Positions 1-7,341 of a DNA stretch of 56,217 nucleotides are shown one piece after another. Where the stretch lies: the NCBI RefSeq assembly GCF_017996735.1, contig NZ_JAGOGJ010000037.1, positions 1 through 56,217 of the forward strand, given 5' to 3'. How positions within the stretch are numbered: position 1 is the first letter of the stretch; each line of letters begins with the position of its first letter. This DNA comes from Niveispirillum sp. (GTDB lineage Bacteria; Pseudomonadota; Alphaproteobacteria; Azospirillales; Azospirillaceae). The notes beneath the pieces are model-generated. The model ran no database searches. It was not told the DNA's origin and was given only the letters and a program-made list of their open reading frames with translations. A program made the position numbers and the translations under genes.

Positions 1-2
1 GG

Positions 3-380
3 TCAGGGGGCGGGCCGACGACGGTGACCGAAGCCTCCGTCCTCTGCCGCCGTCTTGGACGAGTGGCAGGGCCTGCACAGCGCCTGCCAGTTCGACCGCG
101 ACCAGAACAGCCGGTCATCACCCCGGTGCGGGGTGATGTGATCGACATGGCTGGCCTGGACCTGACGCCCGGCCTCCTTGCAGCGCACGCACCACGGGTT
201 GCAGGCCAGGAACTCGGCCCGCGCCCGCTCCCATTTTGACCCGTACCCCCGCTCCCGCGCCGACGGACGCCGCGCATCCGACGCAGCCCGTTCCGCCCGC
301 TGATGGGCGGCACAGTAGCGTGAATGCACCAGCGCCCCGCAACCCGGATGGGCGCAGGGCTTGGGCGGAGACCACGGCAT
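3..380 (-). CDS. phage HNH endonuclease
   Basis: A 125-residue HNH nuclease of the kind that lies just upstream of the terminase genes in tailed phages, where it nicks or cleaves DNA during packaging. The N-terminus has a zinc-binding CxHPGC...YCxxH knuckle. The HNH core follows, with CVRC, the SHVDHI motif carrying the catalytic His, the conserved Asn of NWQALC, and a closing CxxCH. I start it at the ATG at 380 because homologues begin with MPWSPP-like sequence; the frame is open to 494 but that part overlaps a hairpin. It ends at the left window edge, so terminase should follow further left. Family assignment is firm. Confidence 0.9.
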   Translation of the reverse strand: MPWSPPKPCAHPGCGALVHSRYCAAHQRAERAASDARRPSARERGYGSKWERARAEFLACNPWCVRCKEAGRQVQASHVDHITPHRGDDRLFWSRSNWQALCRPCHSSKTAAEDGGFGHRRRPAP

Positions 381-404
381 GAACGAAACCCCGAAAACGA
401 CAAA

Positions 405-430
405 GGGCCCGCCGGCTGTGCCGCGGGCCC
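405..430 (-). terminator. GC-rich hairpin before HNH gene
   Basis: Inverted repeat GGGCCCGC (405-412) / GCGGGCCC (423-430) with an additional inner GGC/GCC pairing, in the gap between the HNH gene and the next leftward gene. There is no U tract on either strand, so attenuation or processing is as likely as termination. Confidence 0.35.
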
Positions 431-512
431 CTGAAAGACGATCTCGCATCTGACCACCTCCTACGGGCGGTCTACGCGACGTGCACACTGTCAACGAATT
501 TTCGTACCCTTG

Positions 513-1097
513 TCAAGCGGCTTCATGCGCCGCCCCTTCCCAGGGCCGCAGCGCCACCCCTGCGCCCACCACCCGATGCTCCGATAGGCGCCAGTCATGC
601 AGCGTCAGCCGATGCACCGCATCCGCCCACAGCACCCAGCTATCCCGCGCCAGCGCCAACCCATCCGGGCACAGCCCCGTATCGACCACCCCCTGAAAGA
701 CCGCATCCCGTGTCTTCACACCGACAAAGTTCCGGTTTGCGTCATAGACCCGCTCCGGCCTCCCGTTGGGCTTGCACACCACCACCCGCCGCACCTCCGC
801 CCCCGGACACCAGTCCGGCTGCCCGCCCGTCCTGGCATGGCGCAGCACCAGCCCGCGCGCCAGCCCGCTGGTCCGCGCCCATACCGCCGCATGCACCGCC
901 TCTGCGTCGCCATGACAGCGCGCCGCACCACCCTGCGCCCCGCCATCCACACGCGGCCCAGCCCCCAGCGCACAGGCCGGACCAGACAGCCCGCGCTCCC
1001 ACCGCTCCGCCTGGGTCATGCCCTGGTCAGCAGCCTCCAGCACCAGCTGCACCCTGTACGCCCATTCCAGAAGCCAGACCATCGTCACGTCGCGCAT
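513..1097 (-). CDS. conserved phage protein, unknown function
   Basis: A 194-residue soluble protein with no domain I can name. Its position, after the replication-type gene and before the HNH nuclease, is where lambdoid-like phages keep late-gene activators or recombination helpers, but no HTH or catalytic motif is visible. The central part (residues about 80-125, LVLRHARTGGQPDW then CKPNGRPERVYD) resembles a widespread alphaproteobacterial prophage hypothetical. Start at 1097; a second ATG five codons in (1082) is possible. Function unknown; that it is a real gene is likely from its place in the operon. Confidence 0.65.
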   Translation of the reverse strand: MRDVTMVWLLEWAYRVQLVLEAADQGMTQAERWERGLSGPACALGAGPRVDGGAQGGAARCHGDAEAVHAAVWARTSGLARGLVLRHARTGGQPDWCPGAEVRRVVVCKPNGRPERVYDANRNFVGVKTRDAVFQGVVDTGLCPDGLALARDSWVLWADAVHRLTLHDWRLSEHRVVGAGVALRPWEGAAHEAA

Positions 1098-1169
1098 CGC
1101 CTACCGTCCCTTCCGAACCGTCCCGCCGCACCTGCCTGCCGAGCATTGACCCGGCCACCACCGCACCGC

Positions 1170-1892
1170 CTATGCGGTCCTGGGCACCTTCACCCCGTAC
1201 CGCTGCGCCACCTCCGGCAGCAGCAGCCCATGCCTGACCATCTCCCGGATCACCGCATCGCCCAGCCCCCGCGCCGTCGTCTCCGACCCAGGCCCTCCCT
1301 TGACCAGCACCGCAGCCTTGGTGCGTAGCTCCCCCACCGTGATGCCGGCGATCACGGCGGGCAGTCCCGCACCCTTTTCCCCCTCATTCCCTGCAAGGGG
1401 ATTTAGGGGTTCTTTGAAGAATGAAGATTGAGGTCGCGTACCACTTGCCGCACCCTTGCCGCCGTCCTTGCCGTCATTTTGCTGCGGCAAACCCGAATTA
1501 TCCCTTTTACGTCCGTTGGTTACGGCGGCACCATTCCGCCCCGCCCTGGCCCGCACTTCCGACAGGTTTCCCGCCCTCAACATCCGCCGTGAATAGGCGA
1601 TGCGGCTCCGTGTGACGCTAAAAACCCCTGCCTCCCGCAGTTCCCGGATCAGATCCATCACCGTCTCTTTGTCGACACCGACCAGCGGCGCCAGCCGCCC
1701 CGGAAGGTCATCAACAGTGCACGGCTCCAGTCCCAACACGATGTACCCGGCAGGCTTGGCCCGAGCGGCCACGCACTGCATGCGCATCCACAGCCCCTGC
1801 GCCGCCAGCGACACCAGCCGCAGCGCAGGGTCATTCTCATGATCATCCCAGAACCACACACAGGACGGGTTCTTGGTGGCATTGGCGCCCAT
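1170..1892 (-). CDS. phage replication-type winged-helix protein
   Basis: A 240-residue protein resembling phage replisome organisers/DnaT-like primosome proteins. Residues 10-100 read as a winged-helix region: WFWDDHENDPALRL, then a VGVDKETVMDLIRELREAGVF helix-wing, then a tyrosine/arginine patch. The middle (about 125-170) is low-complexity, basic and Gln/Gly rich, a linker. The C-terminus ends in a small helical domain (GLGDAVIREMVRHGLL). This N-terminal HTH, linker, C-terminal helicase-loader layout is typical of phage replication proteins. It sits 6 nt downstream of a 67-residue gene and is part of the leftward early operon. The exact role is inferred. Confidence 0.6.
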   Translation of the reverse strand: MGANATKNPSCVWFWDDHENDPALRLVSLAAQGLWMRMQCVAARAKPAGYIVLGLEPCTVDDLPGRLAPLVGVDKETVMDLIRELREAGVFSVTRSRIAYSRRMLRAGNLSEVRARAGRNGAAVTNGRKRDNSGLPQQNDGKDGGKGAASGTRPQSSFFKEPLNPLAGNEGEKGAGLPAVIAGITVGELRTKAAVLVKGGPGSETTARGLGDAVIREMVRHGLLLPEVAQRYGVKVPRTA

Positions 1893-1898
1893 GGTGTC

Positions 1899-2102
1899 CT
1901 ACTCCCCATCGCGCTCCGGCAGCCGCCGCCAGCGGCAGGCCAGCGACCGGCGCACGAATTCCCAATCCGTGCCGCCATGCAGCGGCACGGGCATCCTGAA
2001 ACTGACCAGCACATCCAACGGCGACAGCCGGGACATGACGGCCCAGATCACATGTTCGGTGGCAATCCCGTCCGCCGGGTCGCCGCGCGGCATCCCGACC
2101 AT
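1899..2102 (-). CDS. small phage protein, unknown
   Basis: A 67-residue protein whose start overlaps the stop of the preceding gene as TGATG at 2100-2104. The overlap, in an operon where nearly all junctions overlap in this way, is the main argument for it being real. It has no recognisable domain; the C-terminus is Arg-rich. Confidence 0.5.
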   Translation of the reverse strand: MVGMPRGDPADGIATEHVIWAVMSRLSPLDVLVSFRMPVPLHGGTDWEFVRRSLACRWRRLPERDGE

Positions 2103-2314
2103 CAGAACAGCCTCCTCTGCCCGCGTGAAGGCGGAACCGGTTCCGCCCCCTCCGCCATCGGCTCCACCATGGCGGGCGCGGTGCGCGCCGCACCGATCGC
2201 CTTATGCTGCCCGCAATACCAGATCAGGGGCCTGTCCTTGCCCACGGCAAAGCCATGCCCGCCCCATTGGTCGCACCCGGGCGCCATGCAGGGATGATCG
2301 CGCGGATCCGTCAT
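2102..2314 (-). CDS. small zinc-binding phage protein
   Basis: A 70-residue protein starting MTDPRDHPC. It has a zinc-knuckle pattern CMAPGC near the N-terminus and YCGQH about 25 residues later, like small Zn-finger proteins of phage early regions. I start it at 2314, where ATGA overlaps the upstream stop at 2311; the frame runs open to 2365 without a better start. Confidence 0.6.
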   Translation of the reverse strand: MTDPRDHPCMAPGCDQWGGHGFAVGKDRPLIWYCGQHKAIGAARTAPAMVEPMAEGAEPVPPSRGQRRLF

Positions 2315-2607
2315 GCCACACCCTCCCGGCCCAGCCGCGCCATCCAGTAAAGGGCCCAGGCCCATTTCGGCGCCCCGGCCCGCAGGCCGATCACCACCCG
2401 CCCGCGCAGGGTCTGGACCCGAAACCCCCGGCCGTCATCGGTCAACCGCCAGCCGCCGCGCCCGTCATCGACATGGCATTCCACGGCGCCGGCCGCTTCA
2501 TCGGCCGCCACCACGCCCGCCAGCGCCACGCCATCCAGGGTGATGATGGTATGGCGTTCCCAGGTCATGCTGTCGCTGGCACGGATGCAAAGGGAATGCA
2601 GACTCAT
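2311..2607 (-). CDS. phage protein, unknown
   Basis: A 98-residue protein, coupled through ATGA overlaps to the antirepressor-like gene upstream (2604-2607) and the zinc protein downstream (2311-2314). It is predicted mostly beta (TWERHTIITLDGVALAGVV, then GGWRLTDDGRGFRVQTLRGR) with a C-terminal amphipathic helix. No family recognised. Confidence 0.55.
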   Translation of the reverse strand: MSLHSLCIRASDSMTWERHTIITLDGVALAGVVAADEAAGAVECHVDDGRGGWRLTDDGRGFRVQTLRGRVVIGLRAGAPKWAWALYWMARLGREGVA

Positions 2608-3170
2608 ACCAACCCCTCCCGCCGCTGGAATTCGCCGATGATGGCCCGGTCCAGGGCCGATGACAGGGCGGTACCGACGTCGCGGCGCAGGCGGGCGATC
2701 TCGGCATCCGCCTGTTTCTGCACGGCCCGGCGAAACGCCAGGGCCGCCATGATCTCCGGTTCGGTCAGGGCCAGGGGCCGCCCGTCCATGTCGGTGGCGG
2801 CGGGCGCCAACTGCCCGCGCCGCCAGTCCATATAGACCTGGATCAGCGATTGCCGCACGGCCGGCGCCTGCGGCGCGTCGCTGCGGATGCAGACCAGCAG
2901 GGCCTGCGGTTCGTTCAGCCAGTAGGTCTTGCCGGGACGGCCACGGCCAATGGCGTCGGTATTTTCGGTCACGGTGACCGAAATTGAACCATACCGCTCC
3001 AACTCCGCTCGATTACGCTCAATCAAGCGCAGAATAGCGCGGGCGTCTGCAACGCCCAACACCTGCGCCAGCCGGACATGGCTCACGCGCGGTTCATGGT
3101 TCACGGTCGTATTCAGGTCGGAAAGGTTCAGCGCAGACGGAATCGTCGCGGGGGTGGCAGCGTCGGCCAT
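2604..3170 (-). CDS. antirepressor-like phage regulatory protein
   Basis: A 188-residue protein resembling Rha/Ant-type phage regulators. Residues about 25-100 hold a DNA-binding-like domain (VSHVRLAQVLGVADARAILR, then GRGRPGKTYWLNEPQAL). The segment LVCIRSDAPQAPAVRQ followed by YMDWRRG matches the phage antirepressor pattern in which a transcript-selected protein inactivates the lysogeny repressor or switches early genes. The C-terminal third is a helical, coiled-coil-like tail. The start at 3170 is fixed by an AGGAG six bases upstream. The frame is open far upstream but only this part is protein-like. Its leader carries the RNA signals described separately. Regulatory role likely; antirepressor activity is inference. 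Confidence 0.65.
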   Translation of the reverse strand: MADAATPATIPSALNLSDLNTTVNHEPRVSHVRLAQVLGVADARAILRLIERNRAELERYGSISVTVTENTDAIGRGRPGKTYWLNEPQALLVCIRSDAPQAPAVRQSLIQVYMDWRRGQLAPAATDMDGRPLALTEPEIMAALAFRRAVQKQADAEIARLRRDVGTALSSALDRAIIGEFQRREGLV

Positions 3171-3480
3171 GAAAAGCTCCTGTGTCGAGCATGGTTGACC
3201 CACGCCAACAGGGTTGCTTTCCACGGCCGCCCTGGTGGCGGGAGCGTTGGAAGCCTGGACACAGTCAGACCCCGGCTTATTCCCCTTTCGGGTCTTGTAT
3301 TCGCCGGCGCCCCGCCATAGGGGCGTTGCCCGGACGGAATCCGGGCGCAAAAAAAGCCGCAGCGCGAATGCGTGCGAGCGGCGGTCCGCTATGTCCAGAG
3401 CCTCCGTCCCCCGGCTTTCCACGGCCAAGGGTGCTCCAACGCCGACGCTACGCCGACCGCCGATACGGGTCAAGAAAATC
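3171..3480 (-). ncRNA. candidate C4-like antisense RNA and structured leader
   Basis: This non-coding stretch lies upstream of the antirepressor-like gene. On the minus strand an upstream segment (about 3480-3349) ends in a GCCGC/GCGGC hairpin (3356-3360 with 3378-3382) followed by seven U. Two of its pieces can pair with one continuous leader site at 3244-3261: tgtccagagcctcc (3392-3405, one bulge and a G-U pair) and tccaacgc (3435-3442, perfect 8 bp). Further hairpins lie at 3328-3346 and 3308-3325. Leader CTGTGTC can also pair with GACACAG next to the GGAG ribosome site. Phage P1/P7 C4 RNA controls its ant operon with two such antisense elements. The pairing is seen; the identity and ends of the RNA are inferred. 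Confidence 0.45.
3349..3382 (-). terminator. Rho-independent terminator inside antirepressor leader
   Basis: On the minus strand, stem GCCGC/GCGGC with partial inner pairing is followed at once by seven U (A-run 3349-3355). It lies about 180 nt before the antirepressor-like start, so transcripts from upstream would have to read through it. Confidence 0.55.
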
Positions 3481-3611
3481 ACCCCTGCACACACCCGCAT
3501 GGTGTCGCGCGGATCACGGGCGCGGCCTTTTGCCTCGTTCGGCCCGTACGACATCTTCGACCACACGCCCTTGGCTGATACCGTGCCGCCAACAACAACA
3601 GGGTGGCAATC

Positions 3612-4274
3612 ATGACCGGTCCAACAAGCGATCACCCGACCTTCGACATCGAATATAAAGCCGGCGATGGCGAAGTGACCGCCCGCCGGATCACCATCCA
3701 TGCCAGCGCGCCGGAACCCAACGACCTCTATCTCACAGCTTTCTGCCATCTGCGCGGGGAAAGGCGGGACTTCCGCACCTCCCAGATTCTCAGCATGCGC
3801 GACGTCCTGACCGGTGCCGTCATTCCATCGCCCATCGCGCATCTGGAGATGTATCCGCATCTCTTGGCCCCACATCCGCAAGGCGGCCCCCGCACGTTCA
3901 CATCGCCCAGACCCCGCCGCCGCGGCAGTTTTCAGGCGCCACAAGCGGTATCCCCAGGGTCGTTGCGCGCCAGCAATCTCGACATCCACCTCCTGCTCAC
4001 CTTCAGGAACGAACAGCGCGGAAGTTTTGGGCCGCATCGCGTCCGATTGAGCGAAGCGCGGCCGATGTGGGATGATTTCGGCGGATCGTGGCTGACCCTG
4101 GTCCTTCACTTTCTGGACTGGAACCGGATCGAACGCCGAAATATCAACCATTACAGCATTGAGCAGGCAGCCGATGCGGATACCGGGGAACTGTTGCCCG
4201 ATCTGGTGGCGCATATCGCCGAACGGGCCAGCCGCCCGGACCTGCTTAACTACGGCACCACACCCACGCGGTGA
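3612..4274 (+). CDS. WYL-like domain protein (orphan, no HTH)
   Basis: A 220-residue protein whose residues about 10-70 match the WYL fold: FDIEYKAGDGEVTARRITI, then DLYLTAFCHLRGERRDFR, then SQILSMRDVLTG. WYL domains bind nucleic acid or small ligands and usually follow an HTH in defence or DNA-damage regulators; none is present here. Residues about 120-200 look like a second, more divergent copy (HRVRLSEARP...SIEQAADADTGELLPDLVAHI). The ATG at 3612 has an AGGGTGG upstream. It is followed 33 nt later by a second gene with a related module. Both run against the surrounding leftward operon, which suggests a later acquired, separately expressed cassette. First domain fairly sure; second copy tentative. 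Confidence 0.65.
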   Translation: MTGPTSDHPTFDIEYKAGDGEVTARRITIHASAPEPNDLYLTAFCHLRGERRDFRTSQILSMRDVLTGAVIPSPIAHLEMYPHLLAPHPQGGPRTFTSPRPRRRGSFQAPQAVSPGSLRASNLDIHLLLTFRNEQRGSFGPHRVRLSEARPMWDDFGGSWLTLVLHFLDWNRIERRNINHYSIEQAADADTGELLPDLVAHIAERASRPDLLNYGTTPTR

Positions 4275-4307
4275 TTTCATCAGCCCCCGAAAGCACAAGG
4301 AAGACCC

Positions 4308-5168
4308 ATGTCCTGGTCCGTCAGACTGCCGCTTGACCTGACCATTAACTATCTCAACCGTGACGGGCGCCGACGCCGGCAGCAGATGTCCCTGAAGACC
4401 TTGGAATGGGACCTCACGGCCACCGGTACGCCTCGCATCGCCATGAAGGGATGGGTCCAAGGTGACGATGAAGCGCACGGCAAGCCCAAGACGCTGCATC
4501 TGCATCGGGCCCTGTCGGCTATCGACAACCGGACGGGCGAAATCTTCGATGAACAGCAGATCGCCGACTTCCTGGCCCGCGAACTGACCGCTCGCGGTTT
4601 GCCACAACCGCCGCGTTGGATCGGCCTTGGCGCCTACCAATTGCGGGTTACAGAAGACGACATCGATGTTCAGTTCGGCGCGGACAATTTGGCCGTCGGA
4701 TGGTTCTTCGCCGTTCCGAGTGCCTTCCGCGCCGCACTGGATATCGTCCGCCTTCCGGCATCCGCCGATGGCAAATGGTCGCGGGGCCTTCCGCCCTACC
4801 TCGACTTTTCCGAAGGCGACCACTTCCACGCTCCCGCCAGACCGCGAGACGCCTGGGAACGTCAACGAATGTGGATGACGTGGACCCTGCACGTCCAAAA
4901 GATTTTCAACGAAGAAGGGGTATGTCTCGCCATTCGCGAGTGGATCGATGGGAATGCCGCCGGCCTGATCTACGTTGCTGCTCGACCGGTTCAGATTGAA
5001 CAGATATTGCGATTGGGGCCGGATGCCTGGAAGTATCTTTCGTCCAGCGGGAAGCCATTCCTGGAATGGCCCCATAAACCAGATGCGGAGATCGAGCCCG
5101 CCGCCGGAGACACTGTCGGTCAGGAAGTAATGGTTCATGCCGCCACCTCCCCCGCCACGGCGGGGTAA
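4308..5168 (+). CDS. WYL-like module protein with unknown C-terminal domain
   Basis: A 286-residue protein with an AAGGAAG ribosome site 5-10 nt upstream. Residues 8-95 share the layout of the WYL-like modules of the preceding gene: LTINYLNRDGRRRRQQMSL, a strand pair, then HRALSAIDNRTGEIFDEQQI. The C-terminal 190 residues (RWIGLGAYQLRVTEDDIDVQFG, WFFAVPSAFRAALDIVRLP, WMTWTLHVQKIFNEEG) match no family I know and may be the effector or a binding domain. The last 34 nt overlap tail-to-tail with the leftward gene at 5135. It is probably co-transcribed with the 3612 gene. Reality is supported by its ribosome site, spacing and protein-like sequence; function unknown. Confidence 0.55.
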   Translation: MSWSVRLPLDLTINYLNRDGRRRRQQMSLKTLEWDLTATGTPRIAMKGWVQGDDEAHGKPKTLHLHRALSAIDNRTGEIFDEQQIADFLARELTARGLPQPPRWIGLGAYQLRVTEDDIDVQFGADNLAVGWFFAVPSAFRAALDIVRLPASADGKWSRGLPPYLDFSEGDHFHAPARPRDAWERQRMWMTWTLHVQKIFNEEGVCLAIREWIDGNAAGLIYVAARPVQIEQILRLGPDAWKYLSSSGKPFLEWPHKPDAEIEPAAGDTVGQEVMVHAATSPATAG

Positions 5169-5677
5169 AAACCCAGGTCGCGGCAGGCGGCCAGCATGCG
5201 CCGCGCATTCTTGCGCCCGCTGCGGTCCACCCCCTCTGCAATGTCGGGATACTCATTCAGGACATCCACCACCTTTTCCAGCGCACCGCGTACCGGCCCA
5301 CCTGTCGGCAAAAGCACGATGCCGTCCGCATCCAGGGCCGTGACGAAATGCGTGACGGCGCTGATCACCGTGGCCCGGCCCAGCTTCTCAAACGGCATCA
5401 ACAGATGCACATTGACGGCACCCAGAAGGGTCAGGGGCGTCCAACCGCCCCGGCCCGCCACCATGAACCGGGGACCCAGCCCCTGGTGAATGGCATCGCG
5501 CAGGACCGGTGCCGCCGCGTCGAACAGTTCCCGTTCCCCCGGCCCGGCATGTTCATTGCCCAGGAAACTTGCCACAATCGTGTAGAACAGCCGGGGCGGC
5601 AGCGCCAGTTCCAGGCCCGCCCGCCACCCGGCATTCGCCGCCAACCCCGCCCGCAGGCGTCTTTCGTCGCGGTTCAT
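5135..5677 (-). CDS. phage early protein, unknown
   Basis: A 180-residue protein starting MNRDERRLRAG; its ATG overlaps the upstream stop (ATGA at 5674-5677). The sequence is mixed alpha/beta with no cysteines clustered for metal binding, including LELALPPRLFYTIVASFLGNE and VDVLNEYPDIAEGVDRSG. It ends convergently against the WYL-like gene, so leftward transcription from here would run antisense across both WYL-like genes to reach the antirepressor-like gene. No family recognised. Confidence 0.6.
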   Translation of the reverse strand: MNRDERRLRAGLAANAGWRAGLELALPPRLFYTIVASFLGNEHAGPGERELFDAAAPVLRDAIHQGLGPRFMVAGRGGWTPLTLLGAVNVHLLMPFEKLGRATVISAVTHFVTALDADGIVLLPTGGPVRGALEKVVDVLNEYPDIAEGVDRSGRKNARRMLAACRDLGFYPAVAGEVAA

Positions 5678-6006
5678 CGATCCCACCACCGTTGCTGTTC
5701 CGGGGGCGCCAGACGCACCCCCTTCAAATCCCGCGCGGCCAGAAGCAGGACGCGCAGCGCCCCCGCATCCGTGGGCGCGTCCAGCGCCACGCCCGCCGCC
5801 TCGATCACGACATCCAGTTTGGGCGACAGGCCCGGCTCCACCCGGCCCAGGGCGCGGCGCAGATCATCGGCCCGCGCCTGGTTGCCGGGCAGGGCGACAT
5901 ATTGCGATGCTGCGACCATGATATCCGCCACCGGCCCCACGCTGGACCCGCGCGGCCGATATCCACGGTGCATCTGTCGCGTCGCCGTGCCCATCGCCGC
6001 CCCCAT
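5674..6006 (-). CDS. phage early protein, unknown
   Basis: A 110-residue protein starting MGAAMGTATRQMHRGY at 6006, where TGATG overlaps the stop of the zinc-finger gene. The frame is open further upstream, but that part is the shadow of the neighbouring gene. Residues 40-100 are helical (QARADDLRRALGRVEPGL...ALRVLLLAARDLKGV). The C-terminus is rich in Trp/Arg. Function unknown. Confidence 0.55.
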   Translation of the reverse strand: MGAAMGTATRQMHRGYRPRGSSVGPVADIMVAASQYVALPGNQARADDLRRALGRVEPGLSPKLDVVIEAAGVALDAPTDAGALRVLLLAARDLKGVRLAPPEQQRWWDR

Positions 6007-6338
6007 CACAGAAGGCTGCCCGATGCGGGCGCCGCACCCGGCAGACGCACGCCGCCCGCATCGGCGACGATGTGCAGGGCCTGGGCAAAGGGCACCCGGT
6101 CGAACAGCATGACAAAATCCAGGATGTCGCCCTTGCCGGCACAGCTGCCGCACATCCATTCCCCGCTGCCCAGGTTCAGCCGGAATGCACAGGCCCCCGC
6201 CACGGCCGGCACGGGCCGCCGGCACCGCCCCTGCCGTTCGCTGCCATCGGGCGACAGATCCACATGCCGCGCGACAATCTGGGCCAGGGGCGCCGCCTTC
6301 TTTACGCGCCGGATCACATCCGGATCATGCCGTTGCAT
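6006..6338 (-). CDS. CHC2-like zinc-finger (primase-type) phage protein
   Basis: A 110-residue protein resembling the zinc-binding domain of DnaG-type primases. It has the N-terminal helix IRRVKKAAPLAQIVARHVDL, then the strand FRLNLGSGEWMCGSC, then GDILDFVMLFDRVPFAQAL, the order of CHC2 domains. The second metal pair is a clean CGSC, but the first pair (normally CPFH) is replaced by GRC and GAC ten residues apart, so the metal site is unusual. It may support phage DNA priming with the methylase and winged-helix genes of this operon. Start at 6338 overlaps the upstream stop. Confidence 0.65.
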   Translation of the reverse strand: MQRHDPDVIRRVKKAAPLAQIVARHVDLSPDGSERQGRCRRPVPAVAGACAFRLNLGSGEWMCGSCAGKGDILDFVMLFDRVPFAQALHIVADAGGVRLPGAAPASGSLL

Positions 6339-6643
6339 CACGCCCTCCCCGCCGCCCGCCCGGCCCAATCGGGCACGGGCGTCAGGCTCACGGTCTGGCC
6401 GGCGCGGATGGCCTGTTCGGCGGTGGCGATCATCACCCCGCCATCGGCCATGGCCTCCATCACCACGCACCGCGCCTCATGGCTGGACAGGGTGGCGGCA
6501 TAACCGGCCATATCGACCAGCGCCCGCAGCACCGTCAGCTCCCCGACCTGCCCCGACAGGGCAATGGCCGCGTCCAGCAGGCCCACCCCCTGCGCCTGCC
6601 CATGCTGCGCCAGCACGGCGCGCAACCGTTCCAGCCCCGTCAT
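6338..6643 (-). CDS. phage early protein, unknown
   Basis: A 101-residue, mostly helical protein joined by overlaps to the methylase gene upstream (ATGA at 6640-6643) and the zinc-finger gene downstream. Sequence such as TVLRALVDMAGYAATLSSHEARCVVMEAMADG suggests a compact helical bundle. No family recognised. Confidence 0.55.
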   Translation of the reverse strand: MTGLERLRAVLAQHGQAQGVGLLDAAIALSGQVGELTVLRALVDMAGYAATLSSHEARCVVMEAMADGGVMIATAEQAIRAGQTVSLTPVPDWAGRAAGRA

Positions 6644-7341
6644 CGGGAACCCTCCATCATCATCGCTTCCAGGGGACCCGCCGCCGCCATCACGGGCGCT
6701 GCCGGCGGGTAATCGCTCTCGCGCTCCAGATCCGCGCGACAGGGCGGTATCCAGGTAAAGATCGGCTCACCCTTCCACCCGATCAGCCAGGTGATCCAGA
6801 CATAGGCCGTGGCGGTCCCGCCCTCTGGATCCACCTGCCCGCGATGCATGGGCAGCCTTTCGGCAAACTGCGAAATCAGGCTGGGTGGCGTCCGGCTGAA
6901 CAGCCGCTCATACCGGCCAATCCCCTCCAGCCAGCTGGTCCGCACCAACATCGAAACACCATCGGTCGCCAGATCCAGCGCGCGGGCAACGAATTGCTCT
7001 GCGGCATTGAAGGGCGGATTGGTGATGATCCAGTGCGGGCGACGGTCCTGCAGGACCTCAGGCAGATACGGCATCAGGAAGTCATGCACGGGATACCCGA
7101 CCCCATAATCATGACAATCAGTGGCCACCACCCGCCCGAAATACTCACCCAGCGGCCGGGCCATCCACCCTTCCCCGCACGCCGGTTCCCATACGGTCAA
7201 CTGATCCAGGCCCAGGAACGTATGGCTGTCCGCCCGCTCGATCAGGGCCCGCGTGCCCCAGGGCGGGGTGGGGAAATAATCCAGACTGTCCGGCGCCTCA
7301 ACCCGCCGCGCCATCACGGCGGTGGAGATGTTCTGGCTCAT
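6640..7341 (-). CDS. phage SAM-dependent DNA methyltransferase (adenine type)
   Basis: A 233-residue methylase. YFPTPPW near residue 23 is typical of phage N6-adenine methylases. WEPACGEGWMARPL (about 50) is the SAM-binding motif I, and the catalytic NPPF motif lies near residue 108. The rest contains a Rossmann-like core and a C-terminal target-recognition part. Phages use such orphan enzymes to mark their DNA against host restriction or to time replication. It is tightly packed in the leftward operon: start 7341 overlaps the stop at 7338. No nuclease partner is adjacent. Confidence 0.85.
   Translation of the reverse strand: MSQNISTAVMARRVEAPDSLDYFPTPPWGTRALIERADSHTFLGLDQLTVWEPACGEGWMARPLGEYFGRVVATDCHDYGVGYPVHDFLMPYLPEVLQDRRPHWIITNPPFNAAEQFVARALDLATDGVSMLVRTSWLEGIGRYERLFSRTPPSLISQFAERLPMHRGQVDPEGGTATAYVWITWLIGWKGEPIFTWIPPCRADLERESDYPPAAPVMAAAGPLEAMMMEGSR

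Noticed and set aside
381..494. Longer start for the HNH nuclease at 494
   Set aside because: The added 38 residues cover a hairpin and do not resemble the family; homologues start like the ATG at 380.
3215..3426. 13-bp direct repeat GCTTTCCACGGCC at 3215 and 3414
   Set aside because: It is in the same orientation, so it cannot pair as antisense. It may reflect shared structure within the leader but supports no separate feature.
3445..3473. Possible minus-strand promoter TTGACC-17-TAGCGT before the antirepressor leader
   Set aside because: The -10 is poor, and the implied start would cut into one antisense element, so I do not call it.
2604..5138. Open frame of 844 codons on the minus strand
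   Set aside because: Only the last 188 codons (from 3170) read like a protein and have a ribosome site. The rest is the shadow of two rightward genes and the RNA leader in GC-rich DNA.
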